This document shows positions 23,701 to 36,219 of a stretch of 64,000 nucleotides of DNA, piece after piece; the stretch's first letter is position 1, and each line of letters opens with the position of its first letter. The DNA lies in contig NW_025422906.1 of assembly GCF_020497125.1 (NCBI RefSeq), forward strand, positions 1 to 64,000, in the 5' to 3' direction. A program made the translations under genes and the position numbers. Under the pieces are notes generated by a model. The model did no database searches, was not told the origin of the DNA, and saw only the letters and a program-made list of their open reading frames with translations. The stretch comes from Mauremys mutica (Eukaryota > Chordata > Testudines > Geoemydidae).

Positions 23701-25664
23701 AATGATCTTAGCTGGGGAATTTATGTCTCTTGTTTGTATTTTAATATTTTTATTTCTGTTTGCATTTTGTACTTTAAAACTATTTCTAAAGGCATCCATG
23801 GCTAGACATCTTTTATAAATAAAACACCTACATGAATAGATAAAAATAATATATCACTATTACTGTATGTCAACATTAATTAATTCTTAAAGCATAGTGA
23901 TTATATGGTAGGCCAGGCCCTGTTCTTACTGAAGTCATTGAACGTCTTACTGAAGTTCTTTCTGAAGTCATAATTCAATGTTGCTTATATAAATGCCCAG
24001 TAAGTCTTTACAAGGATCTCTTGACAGCATAAAACACTCACCTGAGACAGAGAGAGCTAAAAAGCTATCCACAGGGAAAAGCCCAGTGGATGAAAAATGC
24101 AGAACTAAGGCAAGGGCAAGCATATCCATGAATTACTTAACTGATTTATTGTTAGCACTAAGAGGAGTTAGCATCATTAACTTTAGTGACCAAATACAGT
24201 ATGTCCCTGAAGGACTTACTGTAAGCAATGCAACTGGAGTCTCTGAGCAACACTGTGCTCATTGCCAAGTCATTTAAATGTTTTTAAAAATAACCACTGG
24301 CTCTTCCCTGTCAGTGTCATCAGGAGAGAGGAGGACATGAAGCTTGTAGCTTTATCATCTCAGTTAGACTGCAAATGGTAGTGTAAGACAAAGCTTTGTC
24401 ATCAGCTATTTTACTTACAGTCCACAGGGGAATGGGGTATGCAGTACACAAGTTGCTAGGAGAACAAAGTGCTAGAATTTTTAACCCCATCTCCCTGTCA
24501 CTATCAATTTGGATATTTTTCCTGAGCTCAGATGACACTTCGATTATTGTGACTGAAATAGGTGATCTGCATTTACCAGACTGTATAATCTACCTTAATG
24601 GTTCAAAAGAAAGCACTCAGATACCACAGTGATGGATATGGTATTAAAAACTTGTATAGATACAAGCAGGGGGTTCTGACCTCCATTTTTAAAACTGCCT
24701 CTGCATTTCCCAAAATATATAGGGGTGTTCCAAAATTTGGGCTTTAATAATGATAAAATTGTACTAATTTTATGAACTGAATGAACCAACCCAACAAATT
24801 CAATGTACTAAACTGATTTGTGATGATATGCAAGTGAGTCATACAGCACACATTCCCATTACACCATCTCTCTCCTCTGCTTTCCAGCCCAATTTTTATA
24901 AAACAGGCAGATTGACACTTTAACACTACACAAATTTCAACAACGCCACTATCTTAAATAGCGTCCCTTTAAAGAGACTTATAGATCCATTCCTATCAAG
25001 CATCACTCAACTGGTGTGTCCATTTGCCCTTCGTGTCGCACTCACTCATCCATCACTCATAAGGAGGGCTGCAGGTGGTAAACAAGGTGTACACCTCAGC
25101 ATACATAACTTGACATAAGTAACCTGCCTCATTTTTTAGTGGGCATGAATGGGAAGGTAAATGGATCAGTAAACTAGAGACAGGATGTCAGTACTTGCTG
25201 AGATAAAGGGGAACACCTCGGTACCATTTACAATGGGTAGGATAACAATGGACAAAATAAGCCTGGAAAGCAAGATGAGGTGAAGAATAGGTTGTGTGTG
25301 CAGTGTGTGGACAGAGAGTACTGTACAGAGGTTGGTTCCTGCAGAGTAACCGAGCCAATCCAGAAGCATGGGATGCAATGTATAGTTAAAAATGCATAAT
25401 AAGCAATGTATACAAGGAAAAGTTTTGCTGTGTGTTGTGGTTGTGGGTATGCCCTATATCCATTCCTATGCTTGAGTGTGATGAACTCAGAGTAGCTTTG
25501 CTCTATGTAAAATAAGGAAATCTGAGTGACGCGGCTGGAACTGAGCTAAGCTCTTGGGGAACTAAGTGGACGAGGTCTTGGGGGAACCACAACAAAGGTC
25601 CTCTTCAGTTTTTTCTCCCAATTATTATATTCTGCTGCTGGGGCTCCTATTGAGTTCCCCACAC
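20717..25664. other. Long stretch without recognised gene or young repeat
   Basis: The longest frame is 167 codons (21004-21507, minus), a Lys/Ser-rich product with no motif. The rest is A/T-rich. This is the longest repeat-poor stretch of the window and would be the first place to look for conserved non-coding sequence or an exon I cannot see. Confidence 0.5.
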
Positions 25665-26660
25665 CTAAAGGCTCTTCCCTGAGCCAAAGGGGAGGAGTTG
25701 CCAGAGCCAGGTCTCAAATAAATACAGGGGGCAACACATGAGAAAACGGGAAAGGAGTGTGGTCATAGCGTCAGAAACAGGGATCCAGACGAGGACACCA
25801 AGCAGAGAACTCCAGACAGTGCCCACTGCTCCTTGAAGGCATCCAGGGAGCCAGTGGATGCAGCCCAGAGGAACTGGCTTCAGATGTGACTTCAGGGAGG
25901 AGCAGAAATAGACCCCACAGTTGCAGAGCGCCTTCCCATTTAGTTTCCTCCTCCAGGTATGGTGAATGGCCACCTTGGCCAGTGCCAGGAGGAGGTTGAC
26001 AAGGAGGTCTCATGGATTCATGGGGCCATGGATGTGGTCCGAATATCAGGCGGTGTGGGAAAAAGTGCAGCCAGAACCTGAGGAGAATTTTCTGGAGGAG
26101 TCAGAAAAGGGGCTGCAACCTGGCGCACTCGAGGTAGATGTGCACCAGGGTCTCCCTCATGCTGCAGAAGGGGTCAGTTTTGTGGAGGGGAGTAAACTGC
26201 GCCAGGTACATGCCCATGCTCACGGCTCCAGGAAGGAGCTGCCGACTAATATCCCCAGAAGATCAGGGGACCGGGGTAGAATACAGACTGGCCCACCGGG
26301 GCCCCTCACCCTCCACGGCTGGTATCCCGCCACACGGTGTCAGGTCAGGACATGAGGGTGAGAAAATAAAGGGTATGGAGCACTAGTGCATATAGTTGTT
26401 TCCTAGGTGCGGTTCAGAACCGGGCTAGCTGCAAGTCACACAGATGTCTTAGGTGTTTGGGAGGGGGCAGCCGGGAGGGCTCATGGGGAAGGTGCCCAAT
26501 AGCAAGGTCCAGAGGGCCAGGGGTGAGGGGCAGGTGGGGACCACCCTCCCAAGGGGCCTGCTCGAGGAAGGTCCGAGAGGCAGCAGTAAAGCTGCCTTTA
26601 CATCCTGGAGTATGCACTGGGGGACACCTGCTGCTGGGGCTGCTGAGCAGGCAACCATAA
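25665..26660 (-). mobile_element. Non-LTR retrotransposon C-terminal fragment
   Basis: The minus strand carries, from about 26185 leftward, FCSMRETLVHIYLEC, a C-x7-H-x4-C zinc-knuckle-like motif of LINE protein C-termini, then ARLQPLF. After frame changes come NLLLALAKVAIHHTWRRKL (about 25995-25940) and a last open piece to 25665. Neighbouring sequence up to about 26660 appears to belong to the same element. The clade is uncertain (Tx1/L1-like or R4-like). It is not CR1. Degraded, no RT active site present in the window. Confidence 0.6.
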
Positions 26661-28189
26661 GGTGATGGGTAAGGAGGAGAGAAGAAAGAAGGAGAATGAA
26701 AGAGCAAAGAAAAAACACTGAAGGAAAAACAGCGGAAGGATGGTCTTGTAGACAATACACAGGACTGGGAAACAGTAGAGCTGGGCTTTATTTCTAGCTG
26801 TGTTACTGCCTTTCTATGTGACTTGGAGCAAGTTGCATAACTTTGTTTTGCCTTAGTTTCTCCATTTGTGAAATAGGGATGAAAATATTTCCCTTTCTCA
26901 CAGAGAAGCGAAAACACTTAAGATCCTTGGACGGATGTAATATAAATGCCAAGAAGATCCTTGGATCAAAGTAATATAAATGCCATGTTGAGCTGATTAA
27001 AATGTTTTTAATTTTTTTCAAAGCTATTCAACATTTTCCCATGAGTTTACAGCGTGATTAATTGATTCTTTTTGACAATTCAAAATCTGAATGAAAAATA
27101 TCCACAGCATGTTTTAAAAGTTTTCTTCCCGCCCCCTTCAAAATCTGCATTTTTGTACCTTCTCTAGAGCCACGTATACTCACTGTCATATTCTCATTGT
27201 ATTTATTTATTATAAAATGTGGAGACACACAGAGGCAGAACTCAGTTCACTTGCATTCCTGAAAACTCAGCAGCTATGTGCATTGGGAGTTCTCACTTTA
27301 CAGAGAGATTCTATTGGATGTCGTCTGCTCCGATTTGTGATAGCACAGACTACCTTCCCTCCCATTTATGATCAGTGCATAATACCCCAGGGGCCACTAC
27401 TGTAATTGCTTACAATTGAATGGCAATTGAAAATATTAGGGAAACATACAATGCATTTTTAGCTGTCTTTTAAGGCGAGTTAGCATCTGGAAACAAAAAG
27501 GAAAACCAGCATCATAGGCCTGCTATTCAGCAGAGATCATCACCAGCCACTACCATTGTTCTCCAATGGCTGGAAGCTGCTAGATGCTGAGGCTATCTGA
27601 AAATGTGACTACTTTATTGAGGTATCTTTATGGAGAATGAGCACTTTTGTTTTTAGATTAGTTTGCTACTGATTTTCAAAAACAGACCAAAAAAAGTACA
27701 ATAAATTCAATGACTTACAGTTTGTATATGTTTCCAAGTACCACACTCCTCACAGGATCTCCAAAAGGATTATGGAATTATGCAATTGTACAACTTGTCA
27801 AAGCTGCAGGACCAGACAGCACAAAAGCAGACAATACTACATAGAGATAACGTCTTAGGGTTGGGGTAATGGTAGGAGAAGAAATACATTAATAGTAAGA
27901 GGAGGGAAAGAGGTGGGGAGAGGAGGGGGAAAGATGTGGGGTTAGGTGGAATGAAGATCTGGCATTCTTTCAGACATCTCAACATTTTTTATCCAAATGT
28001 TTGTAGAAATGGGGTTCAAATCTCCAAACCCACACAATTGCTCTCTCCAGCTCTTTCACTGCTAACTCAGGTCAGAATACCACTCCTCCATTCTGGGCAT
28101 AAGCCTACTCTGCCCATTGTTGTAAAATCACGCACTTGGGCCTGGATGCACAAAAAATGTTAGCTGCCTAAATTCCTGTTTTAGGCTCC
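26661..28189. other. No gene recognised
   Basis: Non-coding; no repeat identified. A duplicated aagatccttgga/taatataaatgcca pair occurs within 26920-26985. Confidence 0.5.
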
Positions 28190-28491
28190 TAAGGGTACGT
28201 CTACACTTACCTGCCGGTTCGACGCGGAGAGTTCGACTTTTTGGAGTTCGAACTATCGCGTCTGATCTAGACGCGATAGTTCGAACTCCGGAAGCGCCGT
28301 GGTCGACTCCGGTACTCCACCTCGGCAGAAGGAGTTGGCGGAGTCGACGGGGGAGCCGCGGAGTTCGACCCCGCCGCGTGTGGACGGGTGAGTTGTTCGA
28401 ATTAGGGTACTTCGAATTCAGCTACGCTATTCACGTAGCTGAATTTGCGTACCCTAATTCGAACCCCCTTCTTAGTGTAGACCAGGCCTTA
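28190..28491. mobile_element. Double-hairpin inverted-repeat element, CpG-rich
   Basis: Outer ends taagggtacgtctacact and agtgtagaccaggcctta are imperfect inverted repeats (15 of 20). Inside are two further palindromes. One is at about 28242-28286, with 20-base perfect arms around gatct (gttcgaactatcgcgtct). The other is at about 28397-28465 (ttcgaattagggtac and its complement). Many intact CpGs suggest youth or protection. Related ends occur at 32740 and at the window edge (63981). A TWA target preference like PIF/Harbinger is possible. No coding sequence. Confidence 0.7.
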
Positions 28492-28516
28492 GTCTCATTT
28501 TTGGCTCCACTGTGAT

Positions 28517-28776
28517 CAGGCCTGCCGACAGGAGGGGGCAAAGGGGGCAACTGCCTAGGGGCTTGAGTGATTTAAAAGGGTCCAGGGGCCTCCAGCCGCT
28601 GCTACTGCTGCAGTAGCAGCAGTGGCCAGGAGCACTGGGCCCTTTTAAATCACCCAAGCAGGCCGCAGGGCGCCTAGGGGTGCGAGAGCACTCTGGGCCC
28701 TGTGCTTTGGGGGGCCCTGAGGACCAGTGTGGGCAGTCCCTGGCCCTGGGGCCCAGAATTTCTGTCGGCAGGTCTG
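28517..28776. mobile_element. hAT MITE with exact 8-bp duplication
   Basis: The ends caggcctgccgacag and ctgtcggcaggtctg are inverted repeats with one mismatch. The flanking actgtgat is repeated exactly at 28509-28516 and 28777-28784. Inside is a palindrome centred on gctactgctgcagtagcagc, bounded by ttaaaagggtc/ggcccttttaa. No transposase. Confidence 0.88.
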
Positions 28777-28784
28777 ACTGTGAT

Positions 28785-30226
28785 GCACAGAACTGCTGCT
28801 GGAATCCTGTATGCTCCTAAACTCATTCAGAGCCTAAGTTTATGCAGTAAAAGTTTCCTCTGCACCTATGTCTCTGACACTGAGCATTTGCACTGCGGCC
28901 TCCTTATGCGCCTTTTGATCAGGCAGTCCTTGGCGTTCATTGAAGTCCTCAAGAACCAAAGTGGTTGGTACACCCAACTGAAAACCTGACCACAAGTGAC
29001 CAGCCCAGTCTCTGTCAACCACTCACAAGTGCTCCACAGACTACCACTGGTCTGTAGATCTCGGTGTGAGAACCACTGACGGAAAGCATAAAATAGAATA
29101 GACAATTTCATTGTAACTCAGATGTCCTCAGATGTACATTGTGCAAATGAATTCAGCACAAAGATTCTTCCAAACAATAGCAGGGGCAGAAGTACAAGGG
29201 CTAGAGTTTTTTATGGCTGGAGTAAAAAGTTTTGATTCCATTAAAGTGATTCTTGCAGAGGCTAATTTTAAAAACAAACAGATATATGCCAAAACTTTAA
29301 AAATACTTGGAACACCCAGCTGTGAAAGTCTCTCATGGTATTTGATTTTGAAAATAAGTGATGATGACAGTAGCAAAGTGTAAATCCAAATCCACCTTCC
29401 AAAATTTAGTCAGCAATCTGTCCCAAAAGATATTTTTAAAAGAGAGCAAACTTCTTACCATTGGAGAGACTCACATATATACTTTGCACTAACATAAGAT
29501 TAGGAAGGCAGAGCTGTCAACATCACCAGTTTGGCTATTCCTATCCTGGGTTTTGAAATCTATTCTTGTTCAGTCCTTATGAGTTTTGAATTTTTAGTAA
29601 GTTCTAACTTTGAATTTCTAAGGACAAACCCATCCCTCGTGTGTGTTTTTACAGACCTAAGAGTCACAAAAGAATTTCATGTGATTTCTCTTCTACCTAC
29701 TAATTTAGCAAATCAGTTTTTAATCAAGATCAGAGAGTGCCCAAGTAGCTTCTTCTGCCTACGTGTGTTAATGTCAGAAGTTAATGTAATATCAGTGGTA
29801 CTCTGTGGTCCTCAGTGTCTAGTGCAACATGAAATATGCAGAGGGCAGAATGCTCAATCAAGAAAGCCTGAGACTTTTTCCAGAATCTTGATTAAAAAAG
29901 AAGATTTAACCATTCCAGAGTCAAATTTACTGGAACTCAATACATACCAGATTTTACTTAGCTTTTCATTTACTTAGTTTTTCATTTACACCCATTTTCT
30001 TGGTGCTTAGAAGGAAATTTCTCATCAGTTAGCTCAAATCTCCATTACTGAATAGTAGGAATTTTGCATGTCTGTCTTTCAGAACATCTGGCAGAAGCCT
30101 GAGCTCAATATAGTTAAAGCATATGCAGAAAAGTTAAATGAGTTTTAGACTGTATATTGTGAATACTGAATGACATGACTTTGCTTCTTCTTTATTAATT
30201 ATGTTTTGTTATATGTTAATGCCTAG
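28785..30226. other. No gene recognised
   Basis: A possible hAT-type end (gtgagaaccactgac) lies near 29065. The 148-codon frame at 29531-29977 has no motif and lies in A/T-rich sequence. Confidence 0.5.
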
Positions 30227-30296
30227 ATACCTATTTTTAATTACATTCCTATGAGTATGAAAAGTATGGATAGGAAATGTAATTAAAAATAGGTAT
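30227..30296. repeat. Isolated 70-bp hairpin
   Basis: The left arm atacctatttttaattacat is followed by tcctat. A 17-base loop comes next (30253-30269), then the complementary right arm, differing by one extra base. No flanking duplication or tail places it in a transposon family. An RNA from either strand would fold into a near-perfect stem of about 26 bp. Confidence 0.8.
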
Positions 30297-31519
30297 CAGC
30301 CAGTCTGTGAGTGACCTGTTACAATTAATTTCCATGTTTCTATGGAGCTAGCATCTTGAAATTTGGAATTATCATTCACCATTGAGGGGGTTTTTTTAAG
30401 TGGCACATGGGAAAATTGACTTTTCTTGGTTTTTATCAGATACTTGAAGTACCCTTACATGCATATTAAGAGTTTATGAGTTACACACTTTTTTTTTTTG
30501 TATGCGGTGGTCTTGTTGGGTATGAGACATCCAATACAGGGAAATTAAAGTTGTCTGAGCTCACCTATTCTTATTGACTTGTTGGCTTAGAGGGCTGTGT
30601 TATGGAAATCAGCACCATGTGAAGGGGTGGTGGAGGAGGCTTCTCCGTTAGTCCAATGTCTCTGTTGTTTAGGGGCTCCCGCATGCTTCTGATTCACTTA
30701 ACTTGGCAATGCTGTACAATGAAGCAGCAGTGATATGGTAGCTGTGCTCTGGAGAGCGTCTCAAGCACTGATACACAAGGCAGTATGCAGCCCTGGAGTC
30801 TTTAAAGAGGCCCGACAACTGAGCCAGGGAATCTTTGTGTCCAGCCCACTGACACATAACAATCAACAGAATCGTTACATGCAAATTAGCTGCAGGTAGC
30901 TGGTGATTGGTTAAGTTACCTCTGAAATCACATTGGTCCAACTTCAGACTTACCTGACCTGTTGACATGATCTTTCCTGTTGCCTACATTATCAATACAA
31001 TTGGATGCAACAATTGTTAATAACTTCCTTAATTACAACCTTTTTTTTTCAAATATAGCATATGCACAAAATGTCAATTAACTTTCATTATAGAGAAAGT
31101 TAGAGTCTGTGTTATTTCACTGTTAAGATCATTCAGGGCAAAAAAGACTTGACACAAACATGACATTTCTGAAAGGACCAATTTTTAAATGAATTTTAAT
31201 TCATAAACAAATTCATAAACTGGCTTTAAAGTACCAGAAAATGTATTTCATACACAGAGAATATGTTCTCTAATTTGGGGAGATATGTAGTATTTTTTAT
31301 ACATAATTAAGGGACTGAATCCATGCTTTAAATGCAAAACAGAACTCTGCCTTAATTATGAAACCAAGACTGGTGCCTTCATAATATATATGTGTATATA
31401 AGATCAATAAGTCATGAAACAAGTACACCAAACCCCATAGTTTTTCATTATTTTTGAATATTTCAAACTAAATTTGAATTTCTCCTCCTGGAGAGAAAAC
31501 AAGCTTTGGGGTTTGTTTG
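30297..31519. other. No gene recognised
   Basis: A/T-rich, non-coding. Confidence 0.55.
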
Positions 31520-31630
<111 letters not shown>

Positions 31631-32415
31631 TTTTAAATTTAACTCTGTTGCATGATTTTCAGTCCTTGAAACCTAAGACTTGTTTTATTTCTTTGTCTAT
31701 TGTTGTGACTATTAATTTTCCTAAATATACAAGTATCCTTTTACAACTTTGCAATTCAAATGAATTGTAACTAGTTCTATTTGCAGACAACTTTGATAGT
31801 TCAGTTTAATGAGGCTTCAGATTTATAATGGATTATTTTCAAGCAATAAAATTTTAATGATTGGGTTCATTACGCTGAATTTTGAAATATGGCATGTTCC
31901 TAGGGCCTAAAGCCTAGCCAGAGTGCTTCATCTTCATCTCTGACTTTCCAGAAGCAGACATGATTGATCTTTTGATGTGAAACCAGAGGGAAATGACTAT
32001 CTAGGTCACTTGAAAAACTTAAATGGGCAGTATACACAAGGGATATCAATACTTTACAGTTAGATCAGGAGCTCAAATAAGACAGTGTACTGGAAAAAAT
32101 TTACTTCATACCACTAAAAGCTACAATGCACTCTTTGCATCATGTTATCTAATTACAGCCATACATTCCTTATGCTGGCACACAATAAAAAGTTCATTTG
32201 TTTCTGAGATGTGCAACATATTCAGTATCTGCAGCTTGCATCTAGCACACAAACACTGCTTTTTTTCCACTCTTCTGAACTATCATTCTTATGGCTTCCT
32301 GCCTGGAAAAGGTCCCATATAAAGTGATACTTTTCAAAATCACTTTGCACAGACAGTGAGGCATAATTTGTATTGCTGTATTATTTCTACAAGGAGCATA
32401 GCAACTATGCATGTG

Positions 32416-32575
32416 TAACACTGATAGGCCTGGGTCATTGGCAGGTGGGATCAAACCTGGGACTTCTAGAGCTTAGTGCATGAGTCTCTACCGCATGAGC
32501 TAAAAGCGCAATAGCTTTGAGCTAAGGCTATAGCGCAGATTCATTTAACTCTCTCTAAGTGGTATTGGTGCCACT
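32416..32575 (-). mobile_element. tRNA-derived SINE, antisense
   Basis: On the minus strand a box A-like tagctcatgcggtagag and box B-like ggtttgatccc are spaced as in a tRNA gene, followed by cacctgccaatgacccagg. The internal RNA polymerase III promoter is recognisable but diverged. It differs from the CR1-tailed SINE at 36 kb, as I see no CR1 tail. Confidence 0.65.
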
Positions 32576-32739
32576 AGATGGAACAGAACACCACACCCAG
32601 AAGGTATGTATGCATATGGTGCTATAGTTCCAAAAATGGCAGTCAGAGCAGTGAGATGCATGCTGTTGCTTCTTCAGGAAACAGTAGGGTAAACAGAAAA
32701 ATTTCCCCCCAACTTACAGGTCAGTGGGAACCCCCTATA

Positions 32740-33026
32740 TTAAGGCTTGGTCTGCACACAGTGTTTTTACAGGTTAGGGATGTGATTTGGGGGAAGGGGG
32801 TTGTTTAACCAATATAACAATACCGGTACAAGTGCTAGTATGAATACAGTTATAAAAGATATAAAAGTGTTGTATACTGGTCTGTCTTAAACCCATATGG
32901 GAATACATTTTACTCATAAAGGAAATTTATACTGATATAATAACATGCTTACTGAGGGGGGTGGGAGAGACGGGGGTAGTGCTTTATCGTATGGCAGTAA
33001 AACTTGTATGAGTAGACAAGGCCTTT
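32740..33026. mobile_element. Inverted-repeat MITE related to the 28.2-kb element
   Basis: The left end aaggcttggtctgcacacag and the right end (reverse complement aaggccttgtctactcatac) are imperfect inverted repeats of about 28 bases. The interior is A/T-rich and non-coding. Confidence 0.6.
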
Positions 33027-33042
33027 GTCTGTCTGTAAGACT

Positions 33043-33219
33043 TTAAATACTGGTGGTGAGAGAGACAAGTGCTTCTTGTCTGAACTGCAGAAGAGCTCTG
33101 TATAGCTCAAAAGCTTGTCTCTCTCACCAACAGAAGTTGGTCCAATAAAAGATATTACCTCACTCACCTTATCTCGCTAATATCCTGAGACCAATATGGC
33201 TACAGCAATACTGTATGTA
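33043..33219 (+). mobile_element. Second fold-back-type 3' end family
   Basis: Contains gagagacaag near its start and the inverted cttgtctctctcaccaac further on, then a tail ending gaccaatatggctacagcaa. The layout (inverted segment plus tail with 'atggctaca') parallels the 'gactaacacggct' family. A relative in the opposite orientation lies at 43208-43310. No coding sequence. Confidence 0.5.
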
Positions 33220-35461
33220 AGACCCTAACACATTTTTAATTGCTCCAGCAGTATAATGATCATTTAAGCTGCTTCACAGCTGTCCCCAAATCATTTAGAA
33301 AACCTGGTGCAATGAATAAAATTACCTTGTAAGTAACTGATAGAGGCATATGATTAATATTTCATGATTCATTTCTTAAGCTGTAAAATATATTTTCAAG
33401 AACCCTTAAACTCAGCTGTAATTAATTATAAATTGGAATATGGGTGCCTTATAGTTGCCAAGTATTGGGCATGTTCCATTTTCTTCATCATATGGAGTAA
33501 TATACTGCACTTAGACAAGTCAGAATGCACGCTTGGGATAGATTTTTAACTTCTTTTATAATCATGGGTTAGGAAATTGTCTGACAAATATGAAAATCTG
33601 AGGTTCTAGAAAACAACGTGAGTTAGTCAATAATCAAATGGAAACAAGTACTGTAGGAAGATTACTGGCACGAGAAGAAGTGGGAGAGAAAATGGTAACC
33701 AAGCATCAATGCCAGGATATGTCAGGACCTTCTGCGAGTGTGTGTTTGAGCAGTGGTCATGTTGGGAGATCTTTTGAGTGGCCTATTTGAATGGTGATGT
33801 TGAACACCATTGAGGGGTAATGATTAGTGAGGTGAAATGAGTTCTGGAGTTGAGAAATGGTCTTATAAGGAAGTGAGAAAGATAATTGAAACATTGAGGA
33901 AGAGGTTTTGAGGAGAAAAGATGATGATGCTGGGAAGAGAGAGGAGTACTTCAACTTAAAGGGGCTTGGCAGAGAACTGGATGGCTCCAGGGCCTGAGAT
34001 ACAAACCACTTCATTTCTATGGTACTAGTTCGGATTTGACCCTAATCAGTGCTAGTGACAGAAAGTTGTTACCATCTGACAGGTGTTCATGATCAGTGTG
34101 AAATGAGCCAGTGAGTCAGTACCTAATGTGTCCACATCACAAAAATCATCACTGCTACAGTTAGCACTAATTGGTAGCACCTTTGCCAGCAATCTTGGCA
34201 AAGAAGTCAAGCACTAAATGTATCTGGAGACTGCCTATATCCTCTCCCCCAAAAAGTGGTTCTTCCAGTTTAGAACAGAGGCAGCTTGCATAGTACATGT
34301 TATGTGGATCAAAAGAGCACCTCATTTTTAATGCTGTTAGATTGACACCTTTGTGGACCCTTAAAAATTAAAATGAGGTAATAAACATAAAGGCCTGGAG
34401 CTGAAAGAGTTGCTCAGAACACAGGACTATGAAATGGAGGAGCAATAAGACATTATTGCTGGAAGTCAACAGAGAGGAGTCCCAATGTTTAATATTAATG
34501 AAAGGATGGAATCGAGTAAATCCAGTTAGAGACTGGAAGGGGTATCGCAAGTTAGTTTCATCATTTGAGCTGTTCAAGGATGGGTTTTTATGACCACTAG
34601 AATGGGTCAAAAATTGGAAAAACAATTTTATGAAAAATATTGAAGTTGTTCCCATTTCTCGTGGCTTCAATATACAACAATTCCCCCTTGCTTTTTATGT
34701 TTTCTATTTTGAAAATTTTTGAATTTTCTCAACTCCCATTTTGACATTTTTTTATTCCCCCGCCCCCCTTTTAGCCTCTGAGTGCAATAAAAGGAATGAT
34801 GCCTAGGCTTTCCCCTCCCCACTTTTCCTTTGGCTACTCTGCCACTTTCAAATACTCATCCAACATTGAAAACATTGCAGAGTGGCAAAGGGAATAATAA
34901 TTTTGCCAAATTTTGATTGACTGAGCAGAAAAATTCCAAATTTAGTGTAAGACTTACACTGAAAAGTTAAGAAAGTTTCTGGGCAAATGGTTTAACCACT
35001 TCCAAGAATGAGGCTAATGAAAACTAGGTGGTTTTCAAATGTTAATTTCCTCCAGCTGTTTCTTTGAGAACTCTGATGTCTTCATGCTTTGACATAAGAA
35101 CTTAAAATGTGGAAGGGGGAGTGCTCCTGGAGTCAGATGGGTGCCTATTGCTGTCTCCCTAAAAGTGCACTGAGATCTGGCTGAATTATAAGCCTCTGAA
35201 AATTGCCATTTGAACATGCTCAGTAGTACTTGTCTACAGAGGAAACCAGCACAGTTCTGCTACCAGTTACTGCTTTATCTCAAATGGCAGAGGTGCTATG
35301 GATTTAAAAGTCTGGGATTTCACACCTGCTGATCATCCATATTGGGGATATATGAGTCCACATAGTGGGATTTTGATTATTTGTGTTTGTTTGTTTTACA
35401 AAACATCTGGGAAATTAGTTTGCACAGTCAAAAATTCAAAAGTTAAGGAACTCCAGAACTG
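33220..35461. other. No gene recognised
   Basis: 34560-34930 is A/T-rich with repeated gaaaattttgaattt-type motifs, similar in style to 56200-56500 and 60660-61020, probably one very old repeat family. Confidence 0.45.
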
Positions 35462-35640
35462 CTTGCTCTAGTTCCTGACCTCTGGCTTGGTCTGTGGCTT
35501 TTGGCTTTGGCTTGAGCCTCAGCTCCAGTATCCTGTCCTACTCTCTGGTTTTACCCTTGGCTCCAGTTTCTAACTACTGACTCTGGTTTTGACCCCAGTC
35601 CTTGGTTCCTGATGCCCACTCCAAACATTAAGCTAGACCA
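35462..35640. repeat. Degenerate pyrimidine-rich tandem repeat
   Basis: Repeated variants of ctctggctt, ctccag and cctgac. No coding signal. Probably an old dispersed repeat or degenerate satellite. Confidence 0.4.
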
Positions 35641-36039
35641 CCCTCCTCCCAGTCAGCTGACAATGGGGCTGAGACTTGCAAGAAGAGAGAGGATGTTGTG
35701 TTTAAGGCCCTGAAGTGGCTTCTATCTCTGTCTCTGCCATAGACTTTCTATCTGATGTTGAGCAAGATTTCATAATGGGCCAAATTAGCACTACAAGCAC
35801 AACCTTAATTCTGGAATTTCCTAACTTTTTTGAATGCTTGACTTTGCAACCTTAATGTTCTTTTATCATAGGGATTTTTTGCAGGTAATGTTTTATATAA
35901 GAGATTATACTGTATTATTTAATAAAGATGCAGCTTTTCAAGTTTGGGAATGTTTCTATTTTTGATATTACTGAGTTTACAATGATAACTTTCTATGTAG
36001 AATTTGATTATTATTTTTTTTTTCATATACCCTATATGA

Positions 36040-36219
36040 TGTGGGGCTAGCTCAGTGGTTTGAGATTGGCCTGCTAAACCCAGATTTATGAGTTCAGTCC
36101 TTGAGGGGGCCAGTTAGGGATCTGGGGCAAAAATCTGTCTGGGGATTAGCCCTGCTTTGAGCTGGGGGTTGGACTACATGACCTCTGAGGTCCCTTCCAA
36201 CACTGATATTCTATGATAT
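36040..36219 (+). mobile_element. Cryptodire tRNA-derived SINE with CR1-like 3' tail
   Basis: The 5' part ggggctagctcagtggttt contains RNA polymerase III box A and gagttcagtcc is box B. After a tRNA-unrelated body the 3' part (gagctgggggttggactaca ... tgatattctatgat) matches the 3' end of the CR1 copy at 56747-57000. This is the known turtle polIII SINE type, mobilised by CR1 reverse transcriptase through the shared tail. It is the best single marker that the host is a turtle. Confidence 0.9.

Noticed and set aside
29531..29977. 148-codon plus-strand frame
   Set aside because: Hydrophobic, no motif or neighbour; composition fits chance in A/T-rich DNA.
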